Shown here: in pieces, positions 26,436 through 35,778 of the stretch
Numbering within the stretch: the stretch's first letter is position 1
Layout of the letters: every line of letters begins with the position of its first letter
Source: Nitrosomonas sp.
GTDB taxonomy: Bacteria; Pseudomonadota; Gammaproteobacteria; Burkholderiales; Nitrosomonadaceae
Assembly: GCA_021604405.1 (NCBI GenBank)
Contig: BQJA01000013.1
Span: 1-53,667, forward strand
Reading direction: 5' to 3'
DNA length: 53,667 nt
Translations under genes and position numbers: made by a program
Notes under the pieces: generated by a model
The model's input: only the letters and a program-made list of their open reading frames with translations
The model's database searches: none
What the model was told of the DNA's origin: nothing

Positions 26436-27224
26436 TTAACCAGGCAAACCGCGATAGCGCTCTTCCGCATACAACCGCAGGATAAATTTTCCTGCGGTTG
26501 TATTCCGCATGGCGCTAATGTTTTCCTGCAGTTCTATCGGAAACTGTTCGAACGTTGGGATTGGTCCCTGTTCATATTGATAGCCACCATAACCTGCCGG
26601 CAATACCAGTGGCGCACCACTCACCGCAAAAGCCATGTCAGCCAGCGTCATTCGGTCACCCAATAAAAACTTTCGGCCATCAGATAATATCTGGTCAACC
26701 TCAGAGAATTTGCGTCGAATTACAACATACGCTTCATCTGCAGCAGCTTTGCTCAGCTTTAAGGACTTCCACATCAATTTCTCGGGCAAGTTGTAGCAGT
26801 ATTTCACAAACAGACGCTCAATCCATGGACTGCCTAAGCTTAGTGGCCGAACCATAATCTGCTGATAAGGCAGCAAATTCGTGTAGGCCCAGGTAACCAC
26901 CGCCTCACCTAACTCGGCATTATAACTTTGCCAGCTTTTATCTATAGATTGTGCAAATGCATCTGGGATGAGTTTTCTCCCGGGTTCGGTCAAATTATCA
27001 AAATGATCAATAATAGCACGGACGGTGTTTAGCTTTAACTCTTTGTCAATAAACAAGATGAAGCTTTTTCCCCCATACAATTTATTGATCAAAAAAAAGA
27101 AAGGGGGCGCATGCCGTTTCTCTACATAATCAATGCCATGGTATAACAAAACCCAGCGGCCCAGTTCACAATCAGCACTAGGAGAAAACGAAATGACTTG
27201 TGGAATTTTTTTTTCACTAACCAT
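26436..27224 (-). CDS. Glutathione S-transferase family protein
   Basis: The 262-residue protein opens with a thioredoxin-like domain (about 8-90: 'VISFSPSADCELGRWVLLYHGIDY') and continues with an all-helical C-terminal domain containing 'FLLGDRMTLADMAFAV', the GST helix-6 capping motif. It is longer than typical GSTs (about 200-220) because of an insert near 40-100. The active-site residue is uncertain; Ser14 and Ser16 or Cys19 lie in the right loop. It follows the P450 gene by 83 bases on the same strand. Role could be glutathione conjugation or isomerisation of an oxidised product; this is inferred from context. Confidence 0.75.
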   Translation of the reverse strand: MVSEKKIPQVISFSPSADCELGRWVLLYHGIDYVEKRHAPPFFFLINKLYGGKSFILFIDKELKLNTVRAIIDHFDNLTEPGRKLIPDAFAQSIDKSWQSYNAELGEAVVTWAYTNLLPYQQIMVRPLSLGSPWIERLFVKYCYNLPEKLMWKSLKLSKAAADEAYVVIRRKFSEVDQILSDGRKFLLGDRMTLADMAFAVSGAPLVLPAGYGGYQYEQGPIPTFEQFPIELQENISAMRNTTAGKFILRLYAEERYRGLPG

Positions 27225-27307
27225 ACAATGCCTATCCTGAAATTTAAATACAATGGCCCGCGCTTTTATTTATTCATGATTTAGAAAATGAGCGCATCAA
27301 TACACCC

Positions 27308-28510
27308 TTATAGATCAAACTCAATTTCAAGATTGGTCGGAAAAGGACCTACGCTTTTCATGTCAGAAACACGGCGCAATCCCTTTTGTTTTAATACGGA
27401 TTTCACAATCCCTGGGATTTGCGCAAGATTAATATATTGCCCAAAGCATGTGTGCAGACCATAACCGAAATGCATATAAATATAGCTTGGGCGGTCTAAA
27501 CGGAATTTAGATGGTTCAGTAACTTTTCGTCGATCCATCATGGCAGATTGTGTTGCTGCCAATACTTTGGTTCCTTTAGGAATTTTGGTGGCGCGCAAGG
27601 TGCCCTTGGCAACCACGTAATCTTCTGCACAGATGCGTTGAATACCCCCCGAAAAAGGATTTAAACGAAGACTTTCCAGTACATATTGCACCATTGCCGC
27701 ATCATCATCTACCCGCGCAGCCTGTTGTGCCGTAACTAATAACTCGGGCTGGTCAAACAAATAATTTAGTGTGGTAGCTGCACATTTTGATGTAGTCGGG
27801 ATCGCACCAATAATTAACCCGATTAAATTATTGCGGATGTTCTGATCATCCATTCCCGGCATCCCGGCATCCTGCAATTTCAGGCAACGTTCCAGCACAT
27901 CATCATATTGATTGCGATTTAATTTCCGCTCAGCAATTGCCTGATCCAGATATTGACGTGTCTTATCAGCAACGGTCAACGCCTGCTTTTCCACCTCCGC
28001 ATCGTCCGGGTAAAACAAATACTGAAACATTACGGTGGCTGCATCGGTAAATTCGGTCTCATTCCACCCGGGTGTGCCAAAATACTTCCCTATTAAGCGT
28101 GTCGGCACAACGCGCGTCAACGCTTGAACAACATCCATTTTGCCATTGCTGGCAGAAAGAATTTCATTACAAGTGTTATCAACGAAAGGGACGATGATTT
28201 CACCGATATCTTCCCGGCTGGCGGCAAGGCGCATATTAGAAACATCCCGGGTATACTGTTCGGTATTTTGCATACCGAGGAAAAAATTACTGCCATTCGT
28301 AATCTTACCCATCTTTTCTGCATAGGGCACTTGAAAAGCCCAATCGCGTTCCAGTACTTCCGATACGTCGTCAAATCGGGTAACAAAAGCCTGCCCCTTG
28401 AAAACTATTGTTGGCTTTATCCATCGAAGCACAGAAAAAACCAAGCCAAGGTTATTGAATACCCAATCAATCAAACCACTATTTGTTTTATCTGCTTTAG
28501 CCATTTTCAT
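27308..28510 (-). CDS. Cytochrome P450 with atypical helix I
   Basis: A 400-residue soluble P450. The heme-thiolate loop is FGYGLHTCFGQ with Cys355, and the K-helix ExxR is Glu279-Arg282 (ESLR). In helix I the usual AGx(D/E)TT appears as GAIPTT (235-240), with Pro238 where oxygen-activating P450s have an acid. Loss of this acid is known in peroxygenase-type and CYP74-type P450s, so hydroperoxide or H2O2 chemistry is a reasonable inference. No ferredoxin or reductase gene is nearby; a DyP peroxidase gene lies 40 bases upstream. ATG 28510 or ATG 28504 could start the protein. Confidence 0.9.
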   Translation of the reverse strand: MKMAKADKTNSGLIDWVFNNLGLVFSVLRWIKPTIVFKGQAFVTRFDDVSEVLERDWAFQVPYAEKMGKITNGSNFFLGMQNTEQYTRDVSNMRLAASREDIGEIIVPFVDNTCNEILSASNGKMDVVQALTRVVPTRLIGKYFGTPGWNETEFTDAATVMFQYLFYPDDAEVEKQALTVADKTRQYLDQAIAERKLNRNQYDDVLERCLKLQDAGMPGMDDQNIRNNLIGLIIGAIPTTSKCAATTLNYLFDQPELLVTAQQAARVDDDAAMVQYVLESLRLNPFSGGIQRICAEDYVVAKGTLRATKIPKGTKVLAATQSAMMDRRKVTEPSKFRLDRPSYIYMHFGYGLHTCFGQYINLAQIPGIVKSVLKQKGLRRVSDMKSVGPFPTNLEIEFDL

Positions 28511-28550
28511 TATATTCCGTTGTTAGATAAAGAGACGATCAATGCCGAGC

Positions 28551-30053
28551 TTATGTTGGGTCAACAATACCGCCCGCAATCATTTTTAACGCCGTAATGC
28601 TGGGAATAAAAAAATAATCGCCACCGCGCGCTTCAATTAAGCGCGGGATATTATTGACAAAATGGGGCGCTTTTCCAGAGCCTTTTTCCACTTGAAACAC
28701 GACTTTTCCCGGATTTTTCGCGTCATGATTACCCAGCAAGACTTCCTTATCATTTCCTTCTTTAAAATCATTTGCGTAATTTATCCATTGCTGCTGAACA
28801 AATTCAAACTGGCGCTTAATATCAGCATTCAATGCCATAAAAATTATACCGTGATTGCCGTCATCCCTTGTCGGATCCTTTACCTTACCATACGGCAATC
28901 CACGGCGCAGGATACGGCGGCGGTCAACTAAAGCACCCGGTCTTTCATATGCATCTTTGACGCCATATTCCAGCGAGCCACGCGGATTAATACGGCGAAT
29001 ATGCGCGCTGATAGGACATTTGGCCCCGTCAATATCATCATTATAAGTAAAGTCTATAAGCATTTTTTTTTGGCCAGCAAAATCTGCTGCGGCATAGTTT
29101 TTATCCCACTCCGCCTTACTGGCATCATCCGGTGCGTTCACAACAGGCGCACCATTATCACGCCATCGCCCGGAGAATTTAGCGGCAAGCAATTCTTTGC
29201 TACCTGGAAAAACTTTACTCTGTTCATCTAGAAAACGATTAAAACTACCGACATTCTCATGCAGTTTCCGATACACCATATAAGTGCCGTTATGCGCAAG
29301 TAGTTTCGGTGTGGGGGCTGTTTGTGGGTAATCCATCGCTTCATCCACATGCCCCAGAAGAAATTCACCGGTAGCAAGTGGTTCCCAATGACCGGACCGT
29401 GTTAGCTTCCCTCGCCCAAGTACGCGCGCCTGGATGTTCGTTTGACCTTCAAAAACGGCATCGCCAATTCCGTCTGTGTAGCCAAAATGCTCTTTAGGTG
29501 TTGGCTTCCCTTCTGCATCGTACAACACACTGGCATCTTGATAAGGCAAATTATCCTCGTCTTTTTCTCCTCGATGGCCCGTCAACAACGTAACACCACC
29601 GTCCGAGGCTTCAATTTGCTTCAGAATCCATTGGTAGCGTTCATCAACAGCCTCGATTGATTGACCATTAATAGAAAGCCAAATATGAACCGTTTCCTGC
29701 CATATTTTGTCCCAGTACATTGGATCGCTTGGCCCATCATCACCTAAAATATCCTTACGCCCTTTCATTCCCATCACAAATTCTTCTGGAAAACCCATGA
29801 GTGATGCAGTCGGTAACTCCAACGCCTGCAATCCGGAAAAAGTAAAGCCGATATTCGTGGTAGCCACGGGCATAGAATTTTTTTCCCAACGTACGGCTGA
29901 GGTAACCTTTGTTGTGACAGCGCCGACGAATTCTCTTCCTTTATCGCCATTATCAATTCTTAAAAATAGATAACGCGCCTTGGTAAAATTGAAAGCGCCA
30001 TATGCCTTAACTATATTACCCTGGATATCCGTCAATTCTAAATTCTGTGTCAT
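28551..30053 (-). CDS. DyP-type heme peroxidase
   Basis: The 500-residue protein begins 'LELTDIQGNIVKAYG', the usual DyP N-terminus, and has two ferredoxin-like domains. The distal GxxDG motif is GYTDG with Asp194, the proximal heme ligand is His351 in 'CPISAHIRRINPRG', and the conserved distal Arg lies in 'ILRRGLPYG' (383-384). DyPs use H2O2 to oxidise dyes, phenolics or other donors. At 500 residues it belongs with the longer (C/D or V class) members. It has no signal peptide, so is likely cytoplasmic, and is encoded between an unknown gene and the P450 gene in one same-strand cluster. Confidence 0.9.
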   Translation of the reverse strand: MTQNLELTDIQGNIVKAYGAFNFTKARYLFLRIDNGDKGREFVGAVTTKVTSAVRWEKNSMPVATTNIGFTFSGLQALELPTASLMGFPEEFVMGMKGRKDILGDDGPSDPMYWDKIWQETVHIWLSINGQSIEAVDERYQWILKQIEASDGGVTLLTGHRGEKDEDNLPYQDASVLYDAEGKPTPKEHFGYTDGIGDAVFEGQTNIQARVLGRGKLTRSGHWEPLATGEFLLGHVDEAMDYPQTAPTPKLLAHNGTYMVYRKLHENVGSFNRFLDEQSKVFPGSKELLAAKFSGRWRDNGAPVVNAPDDASKAEWDKNYAAADFAGQKKMLIDFTYNDDIDGAKCPISAHIRRINPRGSLEYGVKDAYERPGALVDRRRILRRGLPYGKVKDPTRDDGNHGIIFMALNADIKRQFEFVQQQWINYANDFKEGNDKEVLLGNHDAKNPGKVVFQVEKGSGKAPHFVNNIPRLIEARGGDYFFIPSITALKMIAGGIVDPT

Positions 30054-30110
30054 GATTAAACGCTCATTGATTGTTGATCAAATTATTACTGTTTAACTAC
30101 GGATTTCATG

Positions 30111-30815
30111 CTAGGGCATGGACTGTCCGGGTTGCCAGGACGGTCCATTCAGATTTTCTGGCTGCACACGTTTAACAAATTCTTTAAAGTCCTGTTGTAT
30201 CTCCGCCGCACTTTTCCCCTGATGCGCAACGACAAACCTGGTGAACTCCTGTTTCAGATAAAGTGACTTCAATTGTTCTTGCAACGAATCATCCGTCGAA
30301 CCATTAAAAAATAAGCTCGCATCCAACTGACATTTTTTAATATAGCCAATGAAGTCGCTACAGTCGTTTACTTGATCAAAAGCAACACAATGCTCCCAGA
30401 TATATCGCACATCACGCTGGATACCATAATCATCATATGCCCATTTTTCCCACACACCGGTTAAATACGCATCCAGGTCGCCGTAAAAGTTACTGGAAAA
30501 CACCAGATATTTTGATTGCAAACGATCTTTACGCGGCAAAGCGTCTTTACGTGCGGTATCGGAGAAAAACGACGTAATATCAGAGAAATTAAAAACCGAG
30601 TCACTACCCGGTAATGATTCATAAACCACATCATCCAACACAAACAATCTTGCCAAATAGGTGTTTGGTACGCGCGCAATCGGACTTTTTTCATGGATTG
30701 GTAAACGTAAGCAACGTTCACGGGTAATATCCGCAAACGAAAGATCATCCATGATACCGTTTTTTATTGGAGAGAGAACAGTCAGTGCAGTAGCGTTACC
30801 ACTTTTGGTAGCCAT
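30111..30815 (-). CDS. Unknown protein B of the P450-DyP cluster
   Basis: A 234-residue soluble protein, start ATG 30815 with AAGGA eight bases upstream. I do not recognise a named family. It contains 'YLVFSSNFYGDLDAYL' (about 103-118) followed by 'RYIWEHC' and 'FIGYIKKCQLDASLFFN'. The same ordered pattern (FxSNFxGxxDxY ... RY ... YI ... D.S ... N) occurs in the 215-residue protein encoded next upstream, so the two are probable paralogues. The gene is 57 bases before the DyP gene on the same strand, which points to a shared pathway. Confidence 0.7.
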   Translation of the reverse strand: MATKSGNATALTVLSPIKNGIMDDLSFADITRERCLRLPIHEKSPIARVPNTYLARLFVLDDVVYESLPGSDSVFNFSDITSFFSDTARKDALPRKDRLQSKYLVFSSNFYGDLDAYLTGVWEKWAYDDYGIQRDVRYIWEHCVAFDQVNDCSDFIGYIKKCQLDASLFFNGSTDDSLQEQLKSLYLKQEFTRFVVAHQGKSAAEIQQDFKEFVKRVQPENLNGPSWQPGQSMP

Positions 30816-30835
30816 AATATAATCCTTTTATGTAA

Positions 30836-31024
30836 TACCTCGATGCCGTTGGAAACCAGGAACTGCTACGCTCAGATACTGTGCAATACGGTTGCTCTGA
30901 TGGAGAATTTTTTATTGGTGCAGCAGAACGACGTAACGAAAATTCTGAAAACAGTACAGCCAAAGATGCTGAACATATGCGCATGCAAGAACCACGATTT
31001 AAAGCGGCATTGAGTATCATATGA
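30836..31024 (+). pseudogene. Possible plus-strand gene remnant between two minus-strand genes
   Basis: After a TAA at 30833 a plus-strand frame is open for 62 codons to TGA 31022-31024, with balanced composition ('YLDAVGNQELLRSDTVQYG', later 'RMQEPRFKAALSII'). It has no start codon near its left end and abuts the stop codon of the minus-strand gene at 31025. It could be the C-terminal end of a gene lost by rearrangement, or chance. No family recognised. Confidence 0.15.
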
Positions 31025-31672
31025 TCAATGAGCAGCGTGTGATTTCAGGTATCGTTCTTTAACTGCGTGTGCAGCCAAACTTACTATTGGGGTTGCTCGC
31101 ATTTCTCCAAAATCATGCTGCAAATAATTCAATAGCCGATTGTAGTCAGCAAGAAATTCCTCCGATGTTTTGCTGGCAGATTCCGCATTAAAGTTGATCA
31201 GTGCCTGCTTAAGCTTTTTCGCAGATTTGACATCATTCGAAGCCGCCATGGGATAAGCATTGTAATAGTGCGATGTATCGATTTGATTATGGCGGATATA
31301 TTTGTGAAATGGCGACAGTGGTACAGATTTGGGATACCTGACATTCCATTTCCAGAAAAGGTCCAATCCCGCTGGAATCGCAAAAGTAAAAGAATCTACA
31401 TACTGATCCCAGCTGCCGTTAAAGTTACTGAAAAACAACATATAGGCATAATTGAGATTCTCTTTCGGTTGGCTTGAATCAAGGTGCGGAAACCCATCGC
31501 GTGGAATAATCACCCAGCGTGCATAATGAATCAGGGACAATGTAACCAGTCCCTTGAGTGTTGAAGGCTTGCTAAGCGCTATTTTAAAGATTAGTCGATT
31601 AATCCATACCTTGTACCAACGTATCGGGGTAATCACATTCATTGCATAAGCTTTACCGGCTATATTTGACAT
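31025..31672 (-). CDS. Unknown protein A of the P450-DyP cluster (paralogue of protein B)
   Basis: A 215-residue protein starting at ATG 31672 behind AAGGAG. Its core 'YAYMLFFSNFNGSWDQYVDSF' (75-95) is preceded by 'LIHYARWVIIPRDGF' and followed by 'RYPKSVPLSPFHKYIRHNQID' spread over the next 45 residues. The arrangement parallels protein B (30111-30815). There is no signal peptide or clear membrane helix. It is the first gene of the same-strand series A, B, DyP, P450, GST. A stand-alone ferredoxin-like or ABM-like fold is possible, but I cannot assign function. Confidence 0.7.
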   Translation of the reverse strand: MSNIAGKAYAMNVITPIRWYKVWINRLIFKIALSKPSTLKGLVTLSLIHYARWVIIPRDGFPHLDSSQPKENLNYAYMLFFSNFNGSWDQYVDSFTFAIPAGLDLFWKWNVRYPKSVPLSPFHKYIRHNQIDTSHYYNAYPMAASNDVKSAKKLKQALINFNAESASKTSEEFLADYNRLLNYLQHDFGEMRATPIVSLAAHAVKERYLKSHAAH

Positions 31673-32480
31673 ACGATGCTCCTTAAAAAGGATGGTTTAC
31701 GTAGGATATTAGGTTGTCGTTAATTACATTATGTATTATCGATATATTTTTTTCAGTTGGGATTTAATAAATGCTTGTCTCGGCAGGCGGGGAAAAAATT
31801 ATTCGTATTGTTGATTGTCATTTTTCAGAATATTAATACTTATTTACTTAATGCGCAATATTGAATTCCTTGCCTATCTCGCTGTAAACTTTTATTATTT
31901 CTATTGCTTTGTTAAAAATCCCGACTCATCCGGCAAGTGTTTACATGTTAGTTTAAAATGAATACGCTAAAGAACGGAAAAGAGGCCGGGATTGCCACCA
32001 GATTGGCTCTTCCGGAAATTGCGTTCATGTTAGTAAATAAATATCCGAGCTGGCATAATGGAATGCAGGCCCACTATTTATCTCCTAACCGGCACTGAAG
32101 TACCGAAACCAACAGGAGCATCCGACATAAAGATGGCGCAGTTGGTATTGTGTTATTGGTTTGGCAGCAAAATTCCAGACCCGCGGTTTAGATAACCTTG
32201 GTAAATTTGTTCTGCGCAAGCAGCTGATGTTTTGCAGTATCAAATAGCGCCACTTTACTGATCCACGGCACACAGGCGATGCTCGCTTTGCAGAGAAAAA
32301 ATAGAATCAGCAAGCTGGATGTGCATGCTCCAACATGCTTTCCTCAGATGAAATTTGGCTGGACCCCGTTCTATCTGACTGCAGATTTTTTTCCAAGACT
32401 CTGTTAACTAAACTCCGAAAACTCACGTAGTAAGTACCGCTAGCGCTTCAAAACAGTGCGACTGAATGAATTAAGGATAA
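31673..32480. other. Intergenic, 800 bases, possible decayed fragments
   Basis: No intact gene. The left part is AT-rich and should hold the promoter of the P450-DyP cluster. On the minus strand around 32190-32320 two short frames look protein-like, ending 'HRLCAVDQ' and 'LLAQNKFTKVI' before stop codons, as if one frame had been broken by a shift; the source gene is not recognised. No inverted-repeat ends or transposase motifs were seen. Confidence 0.4.
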
Positions 32481-33533
32481 CTATAACAACGGCAATTCTC
32501 TACTATCAAATCCAACACTGCTAATATCCCGTATAGCTTTGACATAATGTGCACTTTCACGCAGTTCTGTAATCGTTGGGTTATGCTGTTTACCATGCAT
32601 ACGCATCATCCGCGCCAGGCTGACTGCAGAAACATCCCATTGCAACCCATCCAGCAATTCATCGACGCTTTGTGGACTGTTACATACCAATATCATATCG
32701 CAGCCCGCTTTTAATGCCGCTTCAGCACGTGCAACAATGCCGCCGCCATAAGCGGCTGCAGCTTGCATACTTAAATCATCACTGAAAATACAACCCTCAA
32801 ACTGCAGTTCATCACGTAAAATTGCTTTTAGCCATTTCCCGGAAAAAGTGGCGGGGGTTTCGTCGATCCTGGGATAAATAATATGCGCTGACATCATGCC
32901 GGCAAGTCCAAAATGAATCATTTGCCGGAATGGAATTAAATCATCCATTGCGATATCAGCATACGCTCGATTATCGACTGTCGCTTCAAGATGAGTATCC
33001 GCCCGGATATAGCCGTGTCCCGGAAAATGTTTACCGACCGCCATCATACCCGCCGATTTCATGCCCAGCATCAAATAATGCGCCAGCTCGGCAATAGCTT
33101 GCGGCTTCCGGTGAAAAGCACGGTCACCAATAATGCAGCTTTGCCCATAATCGATATCCAATACCGGCGTAAAACTTAAGTCGATGCCGCTGGCCTTTAG
33201 CTCCGCTGCCAGAATATACCCGACTTGCTGCGCCAATTGTTTTGCACGGCCCGGCTGCTTATCCCAAATCAAACCCAGCTCACCCATCGCGGGGAGCCGC
33301 GTAAAATCCTGCTGGAACCGTTGCACACGCCCACCTTCATGGTCCACTGCTATGAGCAGCGAAGGATTTCTTATAGCACGAATCTCCGCTACTAATGTTG
33401 TGAGTTGTTGATAGGATGAGAAATTACGCGTAAATAAAATCACGCCACCCGTTAATGGGTGCAAAAGCCTTTTTTTATCACGAGCAGTTAATTGCAACCC
33501 TTCGATATCAAGCATGACAGGGCCAAGAGACAT
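32481..33533 (-). CDS. nagZ: Beta-N-acetylhexosaminidase NagZ (GH3)
   Basis: NagZ removes GlcNAc from GlcNAc-anhydroMurNAc peptides in the cytoplasm during wall recycling. The 350-residue GH3 enzyme has '[14 protein letters not shown]', '[17 protein letters not shown]' (with the flexible-loop Asp/His general acid pair) and the nucleophile Asp in '[15 protein letters not shown]'. ATG 33533 is selected over 33563 because GGAG sits just upstream and [12 protein letters not shown] is the family start. It begins two bases after the acpS stop and ends the lepA-nagZ gene series. Confidence 0.93.
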   Translation of the reverse strand: MSLGPVMLDIEGLQLTARDKKRLLHPLTGGVILFTRNFSSYQQLTTLVAEIRAIRNPSLLIAVDHEGGRVQRFQQDFTRLPAMGELGLIWDKQPGRAKQLAQQVGYILAAELKASGIDLSFTPVLDIDYGQSCIIGDRAFHRKPQAIAELAHYLMLGMKSAGMMAVGKHFPGHGYIRADTHLEATVDNRAYADIAMDDLIPFRQMIHFGLAGMMSAHIIYPRIDETPATFSGKWLKAILRDELQFEGCIFSDDLSMQAAAAYGGGIVARAEAALKAGCDMILVCNSPQSVDELLDGLQWDVSAVSLARMMRMHGKQHNPTITELRESAHYVKAIRDISSVGFDSRELPLL

Positions 33534-33535
33534 GG

Positions 33536-33913
33536 CTATTTCTCCAGAACGACAAAAGCGCAAGTAAGATTCAGCTCATCACTGATTGAAAGAAAATGAT
33601 TAATTATTCCTCTCTCTCTAATGAATTGATCAAGGTCTGGATGAAACACAAAGAACGGTTTTCCTAATGCATCATGCGTGATGCTGATATGACGAAGATT
33701 TACCGGATGACGTAAACCCGTCCCAACCGCTTTTGCAAGAGCTTCTTTCGCCGCAAATCGGTTAGCCAGAAACCTAATTTGTTTATTGCTATGGGTATAT
33801 TCCAGCCATTCTTCATCGGTTAATATACGTCTGGCAAAACGTTCACCATATCGCTTCAGTGAACACGCGATCCGTGACGGCTCAACCAAATCCGTACCAA
33901 TGCCATAAATCAT
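33536..33913 (-). CDS. acpS: Holo-[acyl-carrier-protein] synthase
   Basis: AcpS transfers 4'-phosphopantetheine from CoA to acyl carrier protein. The 125-residue protein has the N-terminal '[13 protein letters not shown]' with the magnesium-binding Asp, and '[20 protein letters not shown]' with the second acidic ligand. The ATG at 33913 shares its A with the pdxJ stop (TGATG), so translation is coupled. The pdxJ-acpS order is classical in proteobacteria. Confidence 0.94.
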   Translation of the reverse strand: MIYGIGTDLVEPSRIACSLKRYGERFARRILTDEEWLEYTHSNKQIRFLANRFAAKEALAKAVGTGLRHPVNLRHISITHDALGKPFFVFHPDLDQFIRERGIINHFLSISDELNLTCAFVVLEK

Positions 33914-34635
33914 CAACGCGCCTCGATGATCAGACGCCTCATTTCTTTGACCGCCTGTTCAAAACCGACAAAAAGTGCATGGGCAACAATTGCATGGCCA
34001 ATATTAAGTTCGGAAATACCAGAAATTGCCGCGACAGGTTGAACATTATCATAGTTCAATCCATGACCAGCATTTACTTTTAAGCCCTGGTCAATGCCAT
34101 AAGCTACCGCTGCTTGAATAGCCGACAATTCGCTTTGCTGCAACGCTTCAGTTTGTGCATCGGCAAAACCACCCGTATGAATTTCAATTGCAGGGGCACC
34201 CGACTTCACTGCCGCATCAATCTGAGAATAATCCGCGTTAATAAATAACGAAACTTGAATACCCGCATTACCCAGTTTATCGCAAGCGCGCTTCACCTGT
34301 TCAAAATGACGCATCACATCCAATCCGCCTTCCGTCGTTAATTCTTCCCGCCGCTCTGGGACCAAACAAATATCGTGGGGTTTTATACGCAACGCAATTG
34401 CAATCATTTCATCAGTCACAGCACTTTCCAAATTCATGCGAGTTTTGAGCAAACCGCGTAACTGTTCCACATCACGGTCTTGAATATGACGGCGGTCTTC
34501 ACGCAAATGTAAAGTAATCGCATCAGCACCCGCTGTTTCCGCAATTAATGCCGCATCGACAGGATTTGGATAGGCTGTACCACGCGCTTGCCGCAATGTG
34601 GCAACATGATCAATATTGACACCCAGTTTAATCAT
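33913..34635 (-). CDS. pdxJ: Pyridoxine 5'-phosphate synthase
   Basis: PdxJ condenses 1-deoxyxylulose 5-phosphate with 3-amino-2-oxopropyl phosphate to give pyridoxine 5'-phosphate. The 240-residue TIM barrel shows '[17 protein letters not shown]', '[20 protein letters not shown]', '[15 protein letters not shown]' and '[13 protein letters not shown]', all conserved. It starts 30 bases after era. In many betaproteobacteria recO sits in that gap; it is absent here. Confidence 0.95.
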   Translation of the reverse strand: MIKLGVNIDHVATLRQARGTAYPNPVDAALIAETAGADAITLHLREDRRHIQDRDVEQLRGLLKTRMNLESAVTDEMIAIALRIKPHDICLVPERREELTTEGGLDVMRHFEQVKRACDKLGNAGIQVSLFINADYSQIDAAVKSGAPAIEIHTGGFADAQTEALQQSELSAIQAAVAYGIDQGLKVNAGHGLNYDNVQPVAAISGISELNIGHAIVAHALFVGFEQAVKEMRRLIIEAR

Positions 34636-34665
34636 TTTATCTGTTTAATAATTATTGGTTTGATA

Positions 34666-35628
34666 TTATTCATAACCCAGACTTCTTAATACACTGGCAT
34701 CATCTGCCCAACCACTTCTCACCTTTACCCAGACATTAAGAAACACTTTACTGCCGAATGCGTCTTCCATATCTTTGCGCGCTTGCGTTGCCATTTCTTT
34801 AAGTTTCAGTCCATCCTTCCCGATCACAATCGCTTTCTGATTTGCATTATCAACAAGAATGGATGCGTAAATTTTCCGCAAGCCATCCTTTTGTTTGAAC
34901 TGCTCTATTATAACGCTAGTCGCATAAGGAATCTCGTCACCCATCATACGAAACAATTTTTCACGCAGTAATTCGGCCGCGACAAAGCGTTCGCTACGAT
35001 CCGTTACTTCGTCTACACCAAAAAGCGGACGTCCCTCAGGCAGATATGAACGAATAGTATCCAATAGTAATGGCAATTGAATTCCTTGCTCAGCACTTAC
35101 GGGTATCATTGATGCATATTCATATTGCTGCGCCATTTTTTCAAGAAATGGCAGAAGCTTTTTTTTGTCGGCGATTTTGTCAATTTTATTGATAATCAAG
35201 ATGACCGGCTTTTTTTCAGGCAGAATTTTCTCAATTAGACTGTCCCGGTCATCAAAACGTAACGCCTCAATAACGAAAAGAACGACGTCTACATCACTCA
35301 AGCTTTGTATAACAGCACGGTTCATCATACTGTTTAACTGGTTAAGATGCTGCGTTTGAAAACCCGGCGTATCCACAAAAACAAACTGCGTTTGTTGATC
35401 AGTCAGAATGCCATTAATGCGGTGGCGCGTTGTCTGTGCTTTTTTAGACGTAATGCTAACTTTCTGCCCAATCAGATGATTAAGTAATGTAGATTTCCCA
35501 ACATTAGGTCGCCCGATAATTGCAATATAACCCGACCGGTAACTCGAAGGCGTATTATTTCCAAGCTCTTTTTCGGGCCTGTTGGCCGCATCGGAGGAGG
35601 ATGTCTTGACACTTGCTCTTTTGATCAT
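34666..35628 (-). CDS. era: GTPase Era
   Basis: Era binds the 3' end of 16S rRNA and assists 30S maturation. The 320-residue protein has G1 'GRPNVGKST', G3 'DTPGF', G4 'NKID' and a C-terminal KH domain containing '[19 protein letters not shown]'. It ends in the common 'SLGYE'. The N-terminus has about 30 extra residues before '[10 protein letters not shown]', which is longer than E. coli Era. A 150-base gap separates it from rnc, so it may have an additional promoter. Confidence 0.95.
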   Translation of the reverse strand: MIKRASVKTSSSDAANRPEKELGNNTPSSYRSGYIAIIGRPNVGKSTLLNHLIGQKVSITSKKAQTTRHRINGILTDQQTQFVFVDTPGFQTQHLNQLNSMMNRAVIQSLSDVDVVLFVIEALRFDDRDSLIEKILPEKKPVILIINKIDKIADKKKLLPFLEKMAQQYEYASMIPVSAEQGIQLPLLLDTIRSYLPEGRPLFGVDEVTDRSERFVAAELLREKLFRMMGDEIPYATSVIIEQFKQKDGLRKIYASILVDNANQKAIVIGKDGLKLKEMATQARKDMEDAFGSKVFLNVWVKVRSGWADDASVLRSLGYE

Positions 35629-35778
35629 TTAAATAGTATATCTTCATTCCGGCAGAACAAAATGATCAATGTAGTATTGGCCATATTATAATTTTGTGAG
35701 GGTCTTTATTCCCGGCAAGCGACCAAACCCGAAAAAAATGAACTGACTTAACTGAATCAAATATTCTCTGTTTTTTTC

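Noticed and set aside
31673..32480. Insertion sequence remnant
   Set aside because: No terminal inverted repeats, target duplications or transposase motifs could be identified.
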